From Mesorhizobium sp. Pch-S (lineage in GTDB: Bacteria > Pseudomonadota > Alphaproteobacteria > Rhizobiales > Rhizobiaceae), in contig NZ_CP029562.1 of NCBI RefSeq assembly GCF_004136315.1, positions 1,798,001 to 1,862,000 of the forward strand: DNA of 64,000 nt. The letters are read 5' to 3'. Positions 45,217 to 55,628 of the stretch are shown in pieces; the first letter of the stretch is position 1; every line of letters begins with the position of its first letter. The position numbers and the translations under genes are program-made. The notes beneath the pieces were generated by a model. It did no database searches. It saw only the letters and a program-made list of their open reading frames with translations, and was not told where the DNA came from.

Positions 45217-46458
45217 TCAGGCGCCGGCAGGCAGCGGCCCCTCATAGCGGGCGCGCGGGCGGATCAGCTTGCCTGACATGACCTGCTCGATGGCGTGCGC
45301 TGTCCAGCCGACGCTGCGGCCCAGCGCGAACAGGCGGATGGGCGCATCGACCGGCAAACGATAGGACCGGGTCAGCGCCACCAGCGCAAAATCGACCGTC
45401 GGCTGCGCGCCGGTGGCATCAAAGGCTGCCTGGCGCAGCTCGAGAATATGGTCTTCGAGTTGCATGTCGGCCAGCAATGCTGCCCCGCGCGGGTCGCCGT
45501 CGGGATAGAGCGGATGGCCGAAACCCGGCAGCGGCCGGTCATGATCGATCCAGCGTGCCATTGCAGCACGCACGCCGATCCGTGCCGCGTCGTCCACAAG
45601 CATGGCGACAGCGTCAGCCGCGGTGCCGTGGCGAGGACCGTAGAGTGTCGACAGGCCGGCCAGCAGACAGGCAACGAGCGGTGCGCCGGTGGAGGCGGCG
45701 ACGCGGGCTGCAAAGGCCGAAGCGTTGAGTTCGTGGTCGGCCACCAGCACCATGACGCGACGCAACACCTCCGCTGCCTGCTCGACCCGCCAGCCCCTTG
45801 CCAGCCTCAGGTGCACCGGCTCCGCACCCGGCGCAGCCCCGAGTGCACCGGCAAGAGCCGCGATGGCGGGCATTGCGTCGGCCTGCAGTACGGCGGCATT
45901 GCGCCCCAGCGAGGGCTGACCCCTGGCCGCCAGTCTGGCCAGCACCAAAAAGGCCTGGTCGATGCCCGTCTCTGCAGCGTTTCCGTTTTCGGCGGAAACG
46001 CGGAAACACTCCACCTCTTTGTTTTCACGCAATTCCGGACGGAAAACCGCTACGCGGTTTTCCTGGAATTGCTCTGCCGGAGCCCCCGACGTCGCAAAAC
46101 GTGGGGTGGAAGCGCTGGCCCATAAAAGCCGTGCAGCGTCCTCCAGACTGGCATCGCGCGAGAAGGTCACCGCATCCTCGCCGCGGTAAATCAGCCTGCC
46201 GTGGATGACGGTGGAGAGTTGCGTCGCAAACACCGGCTCACCCCAGGCGACCGCACTTTCGGCGATCGCCGCGACACGCCGGCCGCGCGCGCGCCGGGTG
46301 GTGAGCGCTTCGACATCCTCCAGCCGGTAAAGGCTGCGGCGTGGATCGGCAGGATCGGGCTGCATGCCGATCTGGTTGCGGCTGACATAGGCGTAGAGCG
46401 TCTGCGCCCGCACACCCAGCCTGTCCAGCGCCTCATCACGTGTCAGCCATGCGCTCAT
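45217..46458 (-). CDS. Citrate-synthase-family protein with N-terminal DNA-binding-like domain and an in-frame palindromic insert
   Basis: A 413-residue protein. Residues 1-60 (WLTRDEALDRLGVRAQTLYAYVSRNQIG) resemble a MerR/excisionase-type helix-turn-helix, as found in one subfamily of citrate-synthase-like proteins. Residues 75-410 are citrate-synthase fold: ADHELNASAFAARVAASTGA, YGPRHGT, GFGHPLYPDGDPRG and a terminal GWTAHAIEQV. Residues about 128-162 (including ENRVAVFRPELRENKEVECF) are translated from a palindromic element present elsewhere in the window, adding roughly 35 residues between helices. Key His residues are kept, so activity is possible. It is divergent from a second citrate-synthase-like gene. 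Confidence 0.85.
   Translation of the reverse strand: MSAWLTRDEALDRLGVRAQTLYAYVSRNQIGMQPDPADPRRSLYRLEDVEALTTRRARGRRVAAIAESAVAWGEPVFATQLSTVIHGRLIYRGEDAVTFSRDASLEDAARLLWASASTPRFATSGAPAEQFQENRVAVFRPELRENKEVECFRVSAENGNAAETGIDQAFLVLARLAARGQPSLGRNAAVLQADAMPAIAALAGALGAAPGAEPVHLRLARGWRVEQAAEVLRRVMVLVADHELNASAFAARVAASTGAPLVACLLAGLSTLYGPRHGTAADAVAMLVDDAARIGVRAAMARWIDHDRPLPGFGHPLYPDGDPRGAALLADMQLEDHILELRQAAFDATGAQPTVDFALVALTRSYRLPVDAPIRLFALGRSVGWTAHAIEQVMSGKLIRPRARYEGPLPAGA
45973..46075 (-). repeat. Palindromic element, copy R2, inside a coding sequence
   Basis: Full-length copy read on the minus strand. It begins AGAGCAATTCC and has a first hairpin with arms CAATTCC and GAAAACCGC pairing to their complements (46030-46071). 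The core GGAATTGCGTGAAAACAAAG follows, then a second hairpin (AGTGTTTCCG against CGGAAACGCT). It is open in the reading frame of the surrounding citrate-synthase-like gene. Confidence 0.85.
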
Positions 46459-46474
46459 GTCGGCTCTTCATATA

Positions 46475-46507
46475 TTGATTCTATTGATCAAGATTGATGA
46501 CAATCAA
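46475..46507. promoter_or_regulatory. Cluster of TTGAT/ATCAA half-sites between divergent citrate-synthase-like genes
   Basis: The 90-base intergenic region holds TTGATT at 46475, the perfect palindrome TTGATCAA at 46484-46491, GATTGAT at 46492 and CAATCAA ending at 46507. Repeated half-sites around the divergent promoters suggest an operator. The N-terminal helix-turn-helix of the leftward gene product is a possible ligand. Confidence 0.5.
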
Positions 46508-46548
46508 CAACAGCATTATCTCGGATCGAAATTTGGTCAAGGAGCAAG

Positions 46549-47640
46549 ATGATGACAAGCGGACTGGACGATGTGATTGCCGCCGAAACCGTGCTGTCGG
46601 AAGTGGACGGCCAGGGCGGACACCTGACGATCCGAGGGCACGCCCTGCGCGAGCTGGCGGGCCGACGCGACTTCGCCAGCGTGACACATCTGCTTTTCGA
46701 AGACTTCTTCGCTGACCTTCCCAACGAGAAGGAACTGGCGGCAAGACTTGGGCACGCACGCGTCGAGGTCTTCGAACGCGTGAAAGCGCTGCTGCCGACG
46801 CTGGCCGCGCTCTCTGTCTATGACGGCATGCGCGCCGGCACGGCGCTGATGCCCGATGGCGACACGCTTGACGATGCTCTGCGCCTGATCGCGGCGCCTG
46901 CAGTGCTGACACCCGCGCTCTTGCGCCTGCGCAAGGGCCTCGATGCGATTGCTCCCGATGCCAACGCCGGCCATGCCGCCGACATGCTCGCCATGCTGAC
47001 CGGAACGGGCGCCAACCGGAACCTGAGTGCCGCGCTCGACACCTATCTCGTCACCGTCTGCGATCACGGGCTCAACGCCTCGACCTTCGCCGCGCGTGTG
47101 GTGGCCTCGACCCAGGCCGGCCTCACCTCGTCGGCACTCGCCGGCCTCGGCGCCCTGAAGGGGCCGCTGCATGGCGGCGCGCCAGGTCCGGTGATCGCCA
47201 TGCTGGACGCCATCGCCGCGACAGGAGATGCGACGGGCTGGCTGGACAGGGAACTGGCCGAGGGCCGCCGCATCATGGGCTTCGGCCACCGCATCTACCG
47301 CGTGCGTGACCCGCGCGCCGACGTGCTGAAGACCGTGGTACGCCGCATTGGCCCCGACGGCGCGGTCGGCCGCCGCCTGGCTTTCGCCGAAACGGTGGAA
47401 CAGGCAGCACTCGATGTGCTGGGACGGGCCAAGCCCGGTCGCGTGCTGCAGACCAATGTCGAATTCTACACCGCACTTCTGCTCGAAGCGGCAGGCTTTC
47501 CGGAAGAGGCGTTCACCTGCGTCTTCGCTGCCGGGCGCATGGCCGGCTGGATTGCACATGCCCGCGAGCAGCAGGCGACGGGACGGCTGATACGGCCGCA
47601 GTCGCGCTACATCGGACCAGTGCCGGACCTCGTCGCCTGA
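46549..47640 (+). CDS. Citrate synthase / 2-methylcitrate synthase family protein
   Basis: A 363-residue protein of the short citrate-synthase type. Active-site segments are CDHGLNASTFAARVVAST, GALKGPLHGGAPG, GFGHRIYRVRDPRADVL and NVEFYTALLLEAAG, all in the standard order. The enzyme condenses oxaloacetate with acetyl-CoA or propionyl-CoA. GGAG lies four bases before the first ATG (46549) and seven before the second (46552); the second may be the real start. It is paired divergently with a paralogue that carries a DNA-binding-like N-terminus. Confidence 0.9.
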   Translation: MMTSGLDDVIAAETVLSEVDGQGGHLTIRGHALRELAGRRDFASVTHLLFEDFFADLPNEKELAARLGHARVEVFERVKALLPTLAALSVYDGMRAGTALMPDGDTLDDALRLIAAPAVLTPALLRLRKGLDAIAPDANAGHAADMLAMLTGTGANRNLSAALDTYLVTVCDHGLNASTFAARVVASTQAGLTSSALAGLGALKGPLHGGAPGPVIAMLDAIAATGDATGWLDRELAEGRRIMGFGHRIYRVRDPRADVLKTVVRRIGPDGAVGRRLAFAETVEQAALDVLGRAKPGRVLQTNVEFYTALLLEAAGFPEEAFTCVFAAGRMAGWIAHAREQQATGRLIRPQSRYIGPVPDLVA

Positions 47641-47648
47641 GCGGGCGC

Positions 47649-47936
47649 CTAGATGCCTTCGACGAGCACGATCTCGCCGTCCGCCACTTTCTGGCGGATG
47701 GCGACGGCGCGCTGATATTCCGGTGAATGGTAGCAGTCCTGCGCCGCCTTCAGGCTCTCGAATTCGATGATGACGTTGCGGCCGCGGCCCTGCCCTTCGG
47801 CCTTTTCGTGTTCACCGCCGCGCGCCAGGAACCTGGCGCCGAAACGGTCGAAGGCGAGTTTGGCGGCCTCGACATAGGCCTTGTAGCCTTCCGTGTCGCG
47901 CACATCGACACGAGCGATCCAGTATCCCTTCGGCAT
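47649..47936 (-). CDS. DUF1330-family protein
   Basis: A 95-residue protein of the dimeric alpha-beta barrel fold. The pattern YWIARVDVRDTEGYKAYVE, GARFLARGGE, RNVIIEFESLKAAQDCYHSPEYQ is diagnostic of DUF1330. Members are small, cytoplasmic and of unknown function, often beside metabolic enzymes. It lies tail to tail with the citrate synthase gene and 23 bases after pyrF on the same strand, so it probably shares the pyrF transcript. Confidence 0.9.
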   Translation of the reverse strand: MPKGYWIARVDVRDTEGYKAYVEAAKLAFDRFGARFLARGGEHEKAEGQGRGRNVIIEFESLKAAQDCYHSPEYQRAVAIRQKVADGEIVLVEGI

Positions 47937-47959
47937 AAGTAGGCTCCCTGCTGGGTGTT

Positions 47960-48652
47960 TCAGGCCGCGGCCATCTCGTCCAGGATAGCCTGGGCAGCGG
48001 CGCGCCTGTCAACCGCGCCGACGATCGGCCGCGCCACCACCAGGTGGCTGGAGCCGTTGCGGATCGCGTCCGCCGGGGTGACGACACGCTTCTGGTCGCC
48101 CCGGTCCGCACCCGCCGGCCGGATGCCGGGCGTCACCACCGCCATGTCGCGACCAACTATCCTGCGCACGGCGGATGCCTCTTCCGCCGAGCAGACGATG
48201 CCACCCATGCGCGCCGACAGCGCCTGTTCGGCGCGCCGCAGCACCAGCGTGTGCGGGTCGTATTCGTAACCGGCATCGATGACGTCCTGTTCGTCCATCG
48301 AGGTGAGCACGGTGACGGCGAGCAGGCAGAGATCGCTGCCTTTTGCCGCTTCCACCGCCGCGCGCATCGTCTTTGGATAGGCGTGCAGGGTGAGCATGGT
48401 CATGCCCATCCTGACGATGTTCTCGACACCTTTTGCGACGGTGTTGTCGATGTCGAGCAGCTTCATGTCGAGGAAGATCTTCTTGCCGTCGGCGGCAAGA
48501 TCGCGCGCGAACTCCAGCCCGCCGGCGAAAGCGAGCTGGTAGCCGATCTTGTAGAAGGAGACGGTGTCGCCAAGCTCCTTCACCGCCTTCTCGGCCTCGG
48601 CCACGGTCGGAATGTCGAGGCCGACGATCAGCCTGTCGCGCATGTCATTCAT
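47960..48652 (-). CDS. pyrF: Orotidine 5'-phosphate decarboxylase
   Basis: A protein of 230 residues from the start at 48652, a normal PyrF size. It catalyses the last step of UMP synthesis. Conserved elements are [11 protein letters not shown], the active-site D-x-K-x-x-D ([13 protein letters not shown]), [15 protein letters not shown] and the phosphate-binding [10 protein letters not shown] and VVARPI. Three in-frame ATGs (48661, 48652, 48643) are possible; 48661 overlaps the upstream stop, while 48652 has the better GAGGGG spacing. Its neighbours pmtA and dnaJ lie upstream in the same direction, as in other rhizobia. Confidence 0.93.
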   Translation of the reverse strand: MNDMRDRLIVGLDIPTVAEAEKAVKELGDTVSFYKIGYQLAFAGGLEFARDLAADGKKIFLDMKLLDIDNTVAKGVENIVRMGMTMLTLHAYPKTMRAAVEAAKGSDLCLLAVTVLTSMDEQDVIDAGYEYDPHTLVLRRAEQALSARMGGIVCSAEEASAVRRIVGRDMAVVTPGIRPAGADRGDQKRVVTPADAIRNGSSHLVVARPIVGAVDRRAAAQAILDEMAAA

Positions 48653-48657
48653 ATCGC

Positions 48658-49242
48658 TCATCCCCTCGTTGATAGTATGCGGGCGCGCTCGACAAGCGCC
48701 TGCGCCACCAGGTCCATGGCGTGGCGAAGCCGCTCGTCGACAAGATTGCCATCCGCGTCGAAAGCCGAGGCGCCGTTCGGCACCGAGCATTCCGGCGTGA
48801 CGATGTCCATGTGGCAGCGCAGCAGGATGGCGCGCAGGTGGTTGATGGCGCGCACGCCGGCAAAATGGCCCTTCGAGGACGAACACAGCGCCACCGCCTT
48901 GCCGGCCATCGGCTTCAGCTGCCGGCCGCCGTCATGGCGCACCATGCTCACCCAGTCGATGGCGTTCTTGAGCAGCGGCGAGACGGAGCCATTGTATTCC
49001 GGCGTCACCAGCAGCAGCCCGTCATGGGCACCGAGCAGGCGCGCCAGCTTCATGACGTTTTCCGGAATGCCGGTTTCCTTCTCGATATCCTCGTCGAAGA
49101 TCGGCATCGGATAGTCGGCCAGCGAAATGCGGGTCACATCCGCGCCCTGCATGGCCAGCGCCTTCTGCGCGACATCGGCGGTCCGTCCGCTGAAGGCACC
49201 GCTGCGGATCGAGCCCGCGAAGACGAGGATTTTGGGAATCAC
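48658..49242 (-). CDS. NADPH-dependent FMN reductase
   Basis: A 194-residue flavodoxin-like reductase. The FMN phosphate loop is [12 protein letters not shown] and the mid-protein [21 protein letters not shown] is the characteristic motif of this family, followed by [15 protein letters not shown]. Members reduce free flavins, quinones or azo compounds with NADPH. It is directly upstream of pyrF and overlaps one of the pyrF start candidates. Confidence 0.9.
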   Translation of the reverse strand: MIPKILVFAGSIRSGAFSGRTADVAQKALAMQGADVTRISLADYPMPIFDEDIEKETGIPENVMKLARLLGAHDGLLLVTPEYNGSVSPLLKNAIDWVSMVRHDGGRQLKPMAGKAVALCSSSKGHFAGVRAINHLRAILLRCHMDIVTPECSVPNGASAFDADGNLVDERLRHAMDLVAQALVERARILSTRG

Positions 49243-49342
49243 GGCATGGCGCTCCTTTGCCGTCCGGCAGCTATAGGCGATAGCGCCGCTGAATCAAGAG
49301 CGATGCGGCGACCGGGTCACGAATCCAGCCGTTGTGGTCTGG

Positions 49343-50221
49343 TCAGGCTCTGCGCACCGACGTTGTCGGCCGCGTCAGAAATACGCCAGTCATGCAGATG
49401 AAAAAGCCGATCACCGCCGCGATGGTGATCGTTTCTGAAAACATCAGCCAACCCCAAATCATGGTGACGGGAGGGGTCAGGTAGATCAGGCTGCCGACAC
49501 GGGTTGCCGAGCTTCTACGGAGGCAGAGCCAGTACAGACCGTAGCCGCCGATCGTGGAGAACAGGATAAACCACGCCACGGCTGCGATGAACCGCAGATC
49601 GAGAACCGGCGCCATGCCTCCTTCCAGAAGTGCCAGCGGGGCAAACAGGACCGCAGCGACGAGACTCTGTATGGCCAAAGACGGCAGCAGGGGCGTGCTG
49701 TCCGGCATGGCCTTGGCAGCGATTGTCGCGACGACAAGGCTGAGTGTGGAGGCCGCCGACAAAATATAGGCCAGCAAGGGTGCTTCTCCCAGCGAACCAC
49801 CGACAGCGAGCGACACGCCCGCGAGGCCGAGGATCAATCCTGTCCATTGGAGGCGGCTCACCCGCTCATGCAGAATGGAGCCCGCCAGAGCGGCGGTCGC
49901 GACAGGTTGCAGAGCGGAGATCAGCGCAGCCGTGCCCGCTGGAACGCCAAGGTCGATCGCCTTGATCCCCAGCGCCAGGTATCCGAACATCGCGAAGATG
50001 CCCAGCATCGATTGGAGGATCAGCGATTTCGCCGTCAAGCCCCGGCGCGCCGCACGGATCAACAATGGCAGCAGGACGAGCGAGACAATCACAAAACGCC
50101 AGAACAGCACAAGGAACACGGTGCCCGCGTCAGCTGCGAGGCGTGCACCGATGAACCCGGAGCTCCAGGCGACAATCAGGCCGACTTCCAGTGCCGCGAG
50201 GGGGAGCGCGGAGCTTTTCAT
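49343..50221 (-). CDS. EamA/DMT-family exporter
   Basis: A 292-residue polytopic protein with about ten hydrophobic segments and the duplicated EamA architecture (VGLIVAWSSGFIGARLAADAG at the start, VAWFILFSTIGGYGLYWLC in the second half, and YLTPPVTMIWGWLMFSE near the end). DMT transporters export amino acids, metabolites or drugs. Its ATG overlaps the stop of the adjacent TetR gene by four bases, so the two are co-transcribed and the exporter is probably under the repressor's control. Confidence 0.92.
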   Translation of the reverse strand: MKSSALPLAALEVGLIVAWSSGFIGARLAADAGTVFLVLFWRFVIVSLVLLPLLIRAARRGLTAKSLILQSMLGIFAMFGYLALGIKAIDLGVPAGTAALISALQPVATAALAGSILHERVSRLQWTGLILGLAGVSLAVGGSLGEAPLLAYILSAASTLSLVVATIAAKAMPDSTPLLPSLAIQSLVAAVLFAPLALLEGGMAPVLDLRFIAAVAWFILFSTIGGYGLYWLCLRRSSATRVGSLIYLTPPVTMIWGWLMFSETITIAAVIGFFICMTGVFLTRPTTSVRRA

Positions 50222-50778
50222 CCCGATTCCGGCATGGCGTTGACCAGTAGATGCGCGGCTGCACTCCTGGCCGTTGCGACGGCAGCATTGTCGCCGAGCG
50301 TGAAAGCTGCGGCGACGGCGCCTTCCAGGAGAACGAAGACCGTGAGAGCGAGCTGCGTGGCCTGTGCGTTCGACCAGCCACCTTGCAACAAGCGCTTCTC
50401 GATGGCGGCGAGATATTGCTGTTTGTGGCTCCGTGCCACGTTGCCAATGGTTTCATCGGCCGGATAATCAGCCGCCGCCCGCAGGAAGAAGCAACCGTTT
50501 CCACCCTGTTCTGTGCTCCATGCTTCAAGCGTGTCGAAAAGTTCAAGAACGCTTTCGACGCCCCTTTCATCTCCCTCTTCCAGCGCATGAAGAAAACCAT
50601 CATGCCGCCGCTGCAGTGCAGCCGCGATCACGTCGGAGCGGGTTTTGAAATGCCGATAGAACGTCGCCAGCGCGACTCCCGCGTCGCCCACGACGCGATC
50701 AATGCCGACTTCGGCGAAGCCATCCCTATAAAAGGCGCGGTTCGCAGCGTCGATGATGTCGTCACGTTTCGTGCTCAT
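50218..50778 (-). CDS. TetR-family transcriptional regulator
   Basis: A 186-residue repressor with start at 50778. The helix-turn-helix is within KRDDIIDAANRAFYRDGFAEVGIDRVVGDAGVALATFYRHFKTR, a textbook TetR N-terminal domain. The remaining residues are the helical ligand and dimer domain, including a FFLRAAADYP segment like that of AcrR/LmrA-type regulators. A 24-base perfect palindrome seven bases upstream of the start indicates autoregulation, and the translationally coupled EamA exporter should be its target. Confidence 0.92.
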   Translation of the reverse strand: MSTKRDDIIDAANRAFYRDGFAEVGIDRVVGDAGVALATFYRHFKTRSDVIAAALQRRHDGFLHALEEGDERGVESVLELFDTLEAWSTEQGGNGCFFLRAAADYPADETIGNVARSHKQQYLAAIEKRLLQGGWSNAQATQLALTVFVLLEGAVAAAFTLGDNAAVATARSAAAHLLVNAMPESG

Positions 50779-50784
50779 GCAAGC

Positions 50785-50808
50785 CAAGTAGAACGATCGT
50801 TCTACTTG
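50785..50808. promoter_or_regulatory. TetR operator (24-base perfect palindrome)
   Basis: The half-site CAAGTAGAACGA is followed directly by its exact reverse complement. It lies 7 bases upstream of the tetR start codon and its form is typical for TetR-family operators such as those with AGAACG/CGTTCT half-sites. Confidence 0.88.
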
Positions 50809-51131
50809 CGTCAAGCCTGCCGTCCGTGCCGTGTGTTGGCTTCCGACAACCGATGCTCATCCGAAAGCCGGCCGGCCACGGCAACCGATCATCGAATCCG
50901 GAACGACCGACGGCCATAATTTCGCATCTGCCGGCACCGGACCGGCGGGCGATGTGGCCGTTTCTTATAGAGGCTTGCCCCGAAACAAACGGATGGAAGC
51001 GCTGCGGTCGTGGCAAGGGACAGATCACAGAGCGCTGCGAGCGAAGGCGCACCGGCGCAGTCAAGCCAACTCAATTGGTGGCGCGCCATGACCATCGACG
51101 CCAATACGTTCGAAAGGCTCGGCTGAGTTTG
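50809..51131. other. Intergenic region with no supported gene
   Basis: About 320 bases between the tetR operator and pmtA. Open frames on the plus strand continue into the antisense of pmtA and dnaJ and have no family features. I see no RNA gene or repeat. The region may hold a degraded gene, but I cannot support one. Confidence 0.4.
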
Positions 51132-51737
51132 CTAGTTCGCAGGCCGCCGGTAGATCCACAGCCGTGTCGGCGGGATGTTGCGCAGCACGAAATGGAAATG
51201 TTCCACCGTGTAGTTGCCGCGTCCTGGCGGGATCGGCGACATCGGGCCGTAGGTCAGCTGCACGACCGGCCGGCCGGCCGGAATGCGGTCGAGCAGGCTT
51301 TCGAGATAGCTGATGCGCTGGGCTACCGGGAAATTGAGCAGCGGAACGCCGGTGACAACGGAATCGAAGGTCAGGCCACGGTGTTCGCCCAGCGTTTCGT
51401 TGAGGTTGAAGGCATCGCCCTCGATGACATTGACGCCCGGATAGAGGCGGCGCAGATGCTGCACGAAATCGTGGGAATATTCGACGGCATAGAGGTTCTC
51501 CGGCTTCACACCGCGTTCCAGTATGGCGCGGGTGATGACGCCGGTGCCGGGGCCGACTTCCAGAACCGGCAGGCCGGAGCCGGTGTCGATGATCGAGGCC
51601 ATCTTGCGAGCGGTGATCGAACTCGTCGGCACGATGGAGCCGACAGCCTTCGGCTTGTCGATCCATCCCTTGAAGAATTTCAGCTCGTCGTCGAACTTCT
51701 CGGCGAGCGACTTCCTCAATCCAGGGCCACGTCCCAT
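51132..51737 (-). CDS. pmtA: Phospholipid N-methyltransferase
   Basis: A 201-residue SAM-dependent methyltransferase. The start at 51737 follows AGGAGAG. Features are FFKGWIDKPKAVGSIVPTSS, the SAM loop LEVGPGTGVITRAIL, LYAVEYSHDF and VIEGDAFNL, then VQLTYGPMSPIPPG, matching the Rhodobacter/Sinorhizobium-type PmtA that methylates phosphatidylethanolamine to phosphatidylcholine. The enzyme acts at the inner membrane surface. The position next to dnaJ is common in rhizobia. Confidence 0.88.
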   Translation of the reverse strand: MGRGPGLRKSLAEKFDDELKFFKGWIDKPKAVGSIVPTSSITARKMASIIDTGSGLPVLEVGPGTGVITRAILERGVKPENLYAVEYSHDFVQHLRRLYPGVNVIEGDAFNLNETLGEHRGLTFDSVVTGVPLLNFPVAQRISYLESLLDRIPAGRPVVQLTYGPMSPIPPGRGNYTVEHFHFVLRNIPPTRLWIYRRPAN

Positions 51738-51854
51738 CAAGCTCTCCTGACCGGCTCCCCCCGGAACCACTATTGCATGCTACTTAGCAGTTACGCAGGG
51801 GTAGGCAAGGCAAACGTCCACCAATGTCGTGGACAAGACAGTTTTTGTCGCCGC

Positions 51855-52985
51855 TCAGCGTTCGCTGAACGACTCGAAAAAATCCTTCATGCGCGAGAAG
51901 AAACCGCTCGACTGCGGGCTGTTCTCCTTCGACGACAACTGTTCGAACTCTTCCAGAAGCTCGCGCTGGCGCCGCGTCAGGTTCTGCGGTGTCTCGACCG
52001 CGGTCTGGATGTAGAGATCGCCGATCTGCGGCTGGCGCAGCACCGGCATGCCCTTGCCCTTCATGCGGAACTGGCGGCCGTTCTGCGTGCCTTCCGGCAC
52101 CTTCACGCGGGTCTGGCTGCCATCCAGCGTCGTCACCTCGAACGAGCCGCCGAGCGCGGCTGTCGTCATCGAGATCGGCACCTTGCAATAGAGGTCGGCG
52201 CCGTCGCGCTGGAAGAATTCGTGCGGCTTGATGGCCAGGAAGATGTAGAGATCGCCCGAGGGGCCGCCGCGCAGCCCGGCCTCGCCTTCACCGGCCAGCC
52301 GGATACGGGTGCCGTCCTCGATGCCGGCCGGAATGTTGACCGAAAGCGAACGCTCCTCGGTGACGCGGCCCTGGCCGGCGCATTTCGGGCACGGGTCCTT
52401 GATGGTCTGGCCGCGACCCTGACACTGCGGGCAGGTCCGCTCGATCGAGAAGAAGCCCTGGCTGGCGCGCACCTTGCCGTGGCCATGGCACATCGAGCAG
52501 GTCACCGGCTGCGTGCCCGGCTTGGCGCCCGAGCCCGAGCATTCGTCGCAGGACAGCGAAGCCGGCACGTGGATCTGCGCGGTCTTGCCGGCATAGGCCT
52601 CCTCGAGGCTGATTTCCATGTTGTAGCGCAGGTCGGCGCCACGCTCGCGACCGCCGGAGCTGCGGCGACGGCCGCCGCCCATCATCTCGCCGAAGATGTC
52701 TTCGAAGATGTCGGCGAAACCGCCGGCGGCAAAACCGGCGCCACCGCCATTCATGCCGCCATTCTCGAAGGCGGCGTGGCCGAAACGGTCATAGGCCGCG
52801 CGCTTCTGCGGGTCCTTCAGCGTCTCGTAGGCTTCGTTGATTTCCTTGAACTTGTGCTCGCAGGAGGCATCGCCGGGATTGCGGTCGGGATGGAACTGCA
52901 TCGCCAGCTTGCGGAAGGCGCTTTTGAGCTCCTTCTCGTCGGCGCCCTTCTGCACGCCAAGCGTTTCGTAGAAATCAGCTTTCAT
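51855..52985 (-). CDS. dnaJ: Chaperone DnaJ
   Basis: A 376-residue type-I J protein. The J domain has MQFHPDRN with the HPD motif, followed by a Gly/Phe-rich linker ([18 protein letters not shown]). The zinc domain has four C-x-x-C-x-G-x-G repeats ([32 protein letters not shown]), then the substrate-binding C-terminal domain. It stimulates DnaK ATPase activity. It is 219 bases downstream of dnaK with a terminator between them, so it may have its own promoter. Confidence 0.97.
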   Translation of the reverse strand: MKADFYETLGVQKGADEKELKSAFRKLAMQFHPDRNPGDASCEHKFKEINEAYETLKDPQKRAAYDRFGHAAFENGGMNGGGAGFAAGGFADIFEDIFGEMMGGGRRRSSGGRERGADLRYNMEISLEEAYAGKTAQIHVPASLSCDECSGSGAKPGTQPVTCSMCHGHGKVRASQGFFSIERTCPQCQGRGQTIKDPCPKCAGQGRVTEERSLSVNIPAGIEDGTRIRLAGEGEAGLRGGPSGDLYIFLAIKPHEFFQRDGADLYCKVPISMTTAALGGSFEVTTLDGSQTRVKVPEGTQNGRQFRMKGKGMPVLRQPQIGDLYIQTAVETPQNLTRRQRELLEEFEQLSSKENSPQSSGFFSRMKDFFESFSER

Positions 52986-53053
52986 CGAGAGCCTGTTCCA
53001 ATCCCGCCGACCGATGGCTCAAGCAGAGGCCAACGTCTTTAGCGCATTGTTTC

Positions 53054-53077
53054 GACCAGTCGTCCAAAAGACTGGTC
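53054..53077. other. Inverted repeat in the dnaK-dnaJ spacer
   Basis: An 8-bp perfect stem (GACCAGTC/GACTGGTC) with an 8-base loop lies between the dnaK terminator and dnaJ. There is no T-run after it in either direction, so it is more likely an operator or mRNA stability element than a terminator. Confidence 0.4.
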
Positions 53078-53151
53078 TCCGATTTAGTAACGATGCGGCG
53101 CGAATGCCAGTACCGGCAAGGAGACGCTGCACTTTTCTGGTGTACGGTTGC

Positions 53152-53180
53152 AAAAAAGCCCGGCTTGGCGCCGGGCTTTT
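53152..53180 (-). terminator. Intrinsic terminator after dnaK (bidirectional form)
   Basis: A GCCCGGC/GCCGGGC stem with a 5-base loop is flanked by six A on one side and four T on the other. On the minus strand the stem is followed by six T, 25 bases beyond the dnaK stop. Confidence 0.85.
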
Positions 53181-53204
53181 CTGGATTTTCGGCCCTCAGG
53201 CCAC

Positions 53205-55121
<1,917 letters not shown>

Positions 55122-55237
55122 CTAGTCTCTCCACTAAGCAGGCTTTCAAGGACCCTGTCAGGCGTTCCGGCGAAAGCCCCTGTTCACAGAAATTCCGCGC
55201 CAGGCTGCCTTTCGGGCGGCCCGCACGGTTGCGGCGT

Positions 55238-55266
55238 ATATAAGAACAGGCCGCCTTGCACGCAAG
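55238..55266 (-). promoter_or_regulatory. Heat-shock (RpoH-type) promoter of dnaK
   Basis: On the minus strand CTTGCG (55266-55261) is separated by 16 bases from CTTATAT (55244-55238). This fits the alphaproteobacterial sigma-32 pattern of CTTGAA-N16/17-CCTATAT with two substitutions. It lies about 115 bases ahead of the dnaK start, leaving a leader of roughly 110 bases. Confidence 0.6.
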
Positions 55267-55628
55267 CATTCTGCGCCTGAGCTTTTCCACTGCCAATCAT
55301 CCTTTTCGCTGTCGGGGCGCCACGGGTTCTTCCGCGGGCACAAACACGGCCTAACGCCTTGAATCCACACATCGCGCCCGTTGAACCAGACCTCGATTTC
55401 AACGCGCCCTCGGTCCGTCGATCACATATGGAAACGGCATGTTAGAAAGCGCCAGAACGCGACGGATGCACCAAAGTCCCATGCCTTTCGCGCTTTTCTG
55501 CACAAAATGGTGTGAAACCAGCGTCAAAGGCGCATTCAAACGGCGAGAATCAGCCAAGGCGAATGGACGCCGTGTGCCGGCTCGGCTAGGGTCCGCCATC
55601 TCAGCGCATCGTCTCAAGCCTTCCCGGA
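55267..55628. other. Intergenic region between the dnaK promoter and the carboxypeptidase gene
   Basis: About 360 bases with no gene I can support. Short frames on both strands have no ribosome sites or family features. The promoter of the plus-strand carboxypeptidase gene should be in the right part, but no clear boxes stand out. Confidence 0.4.
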
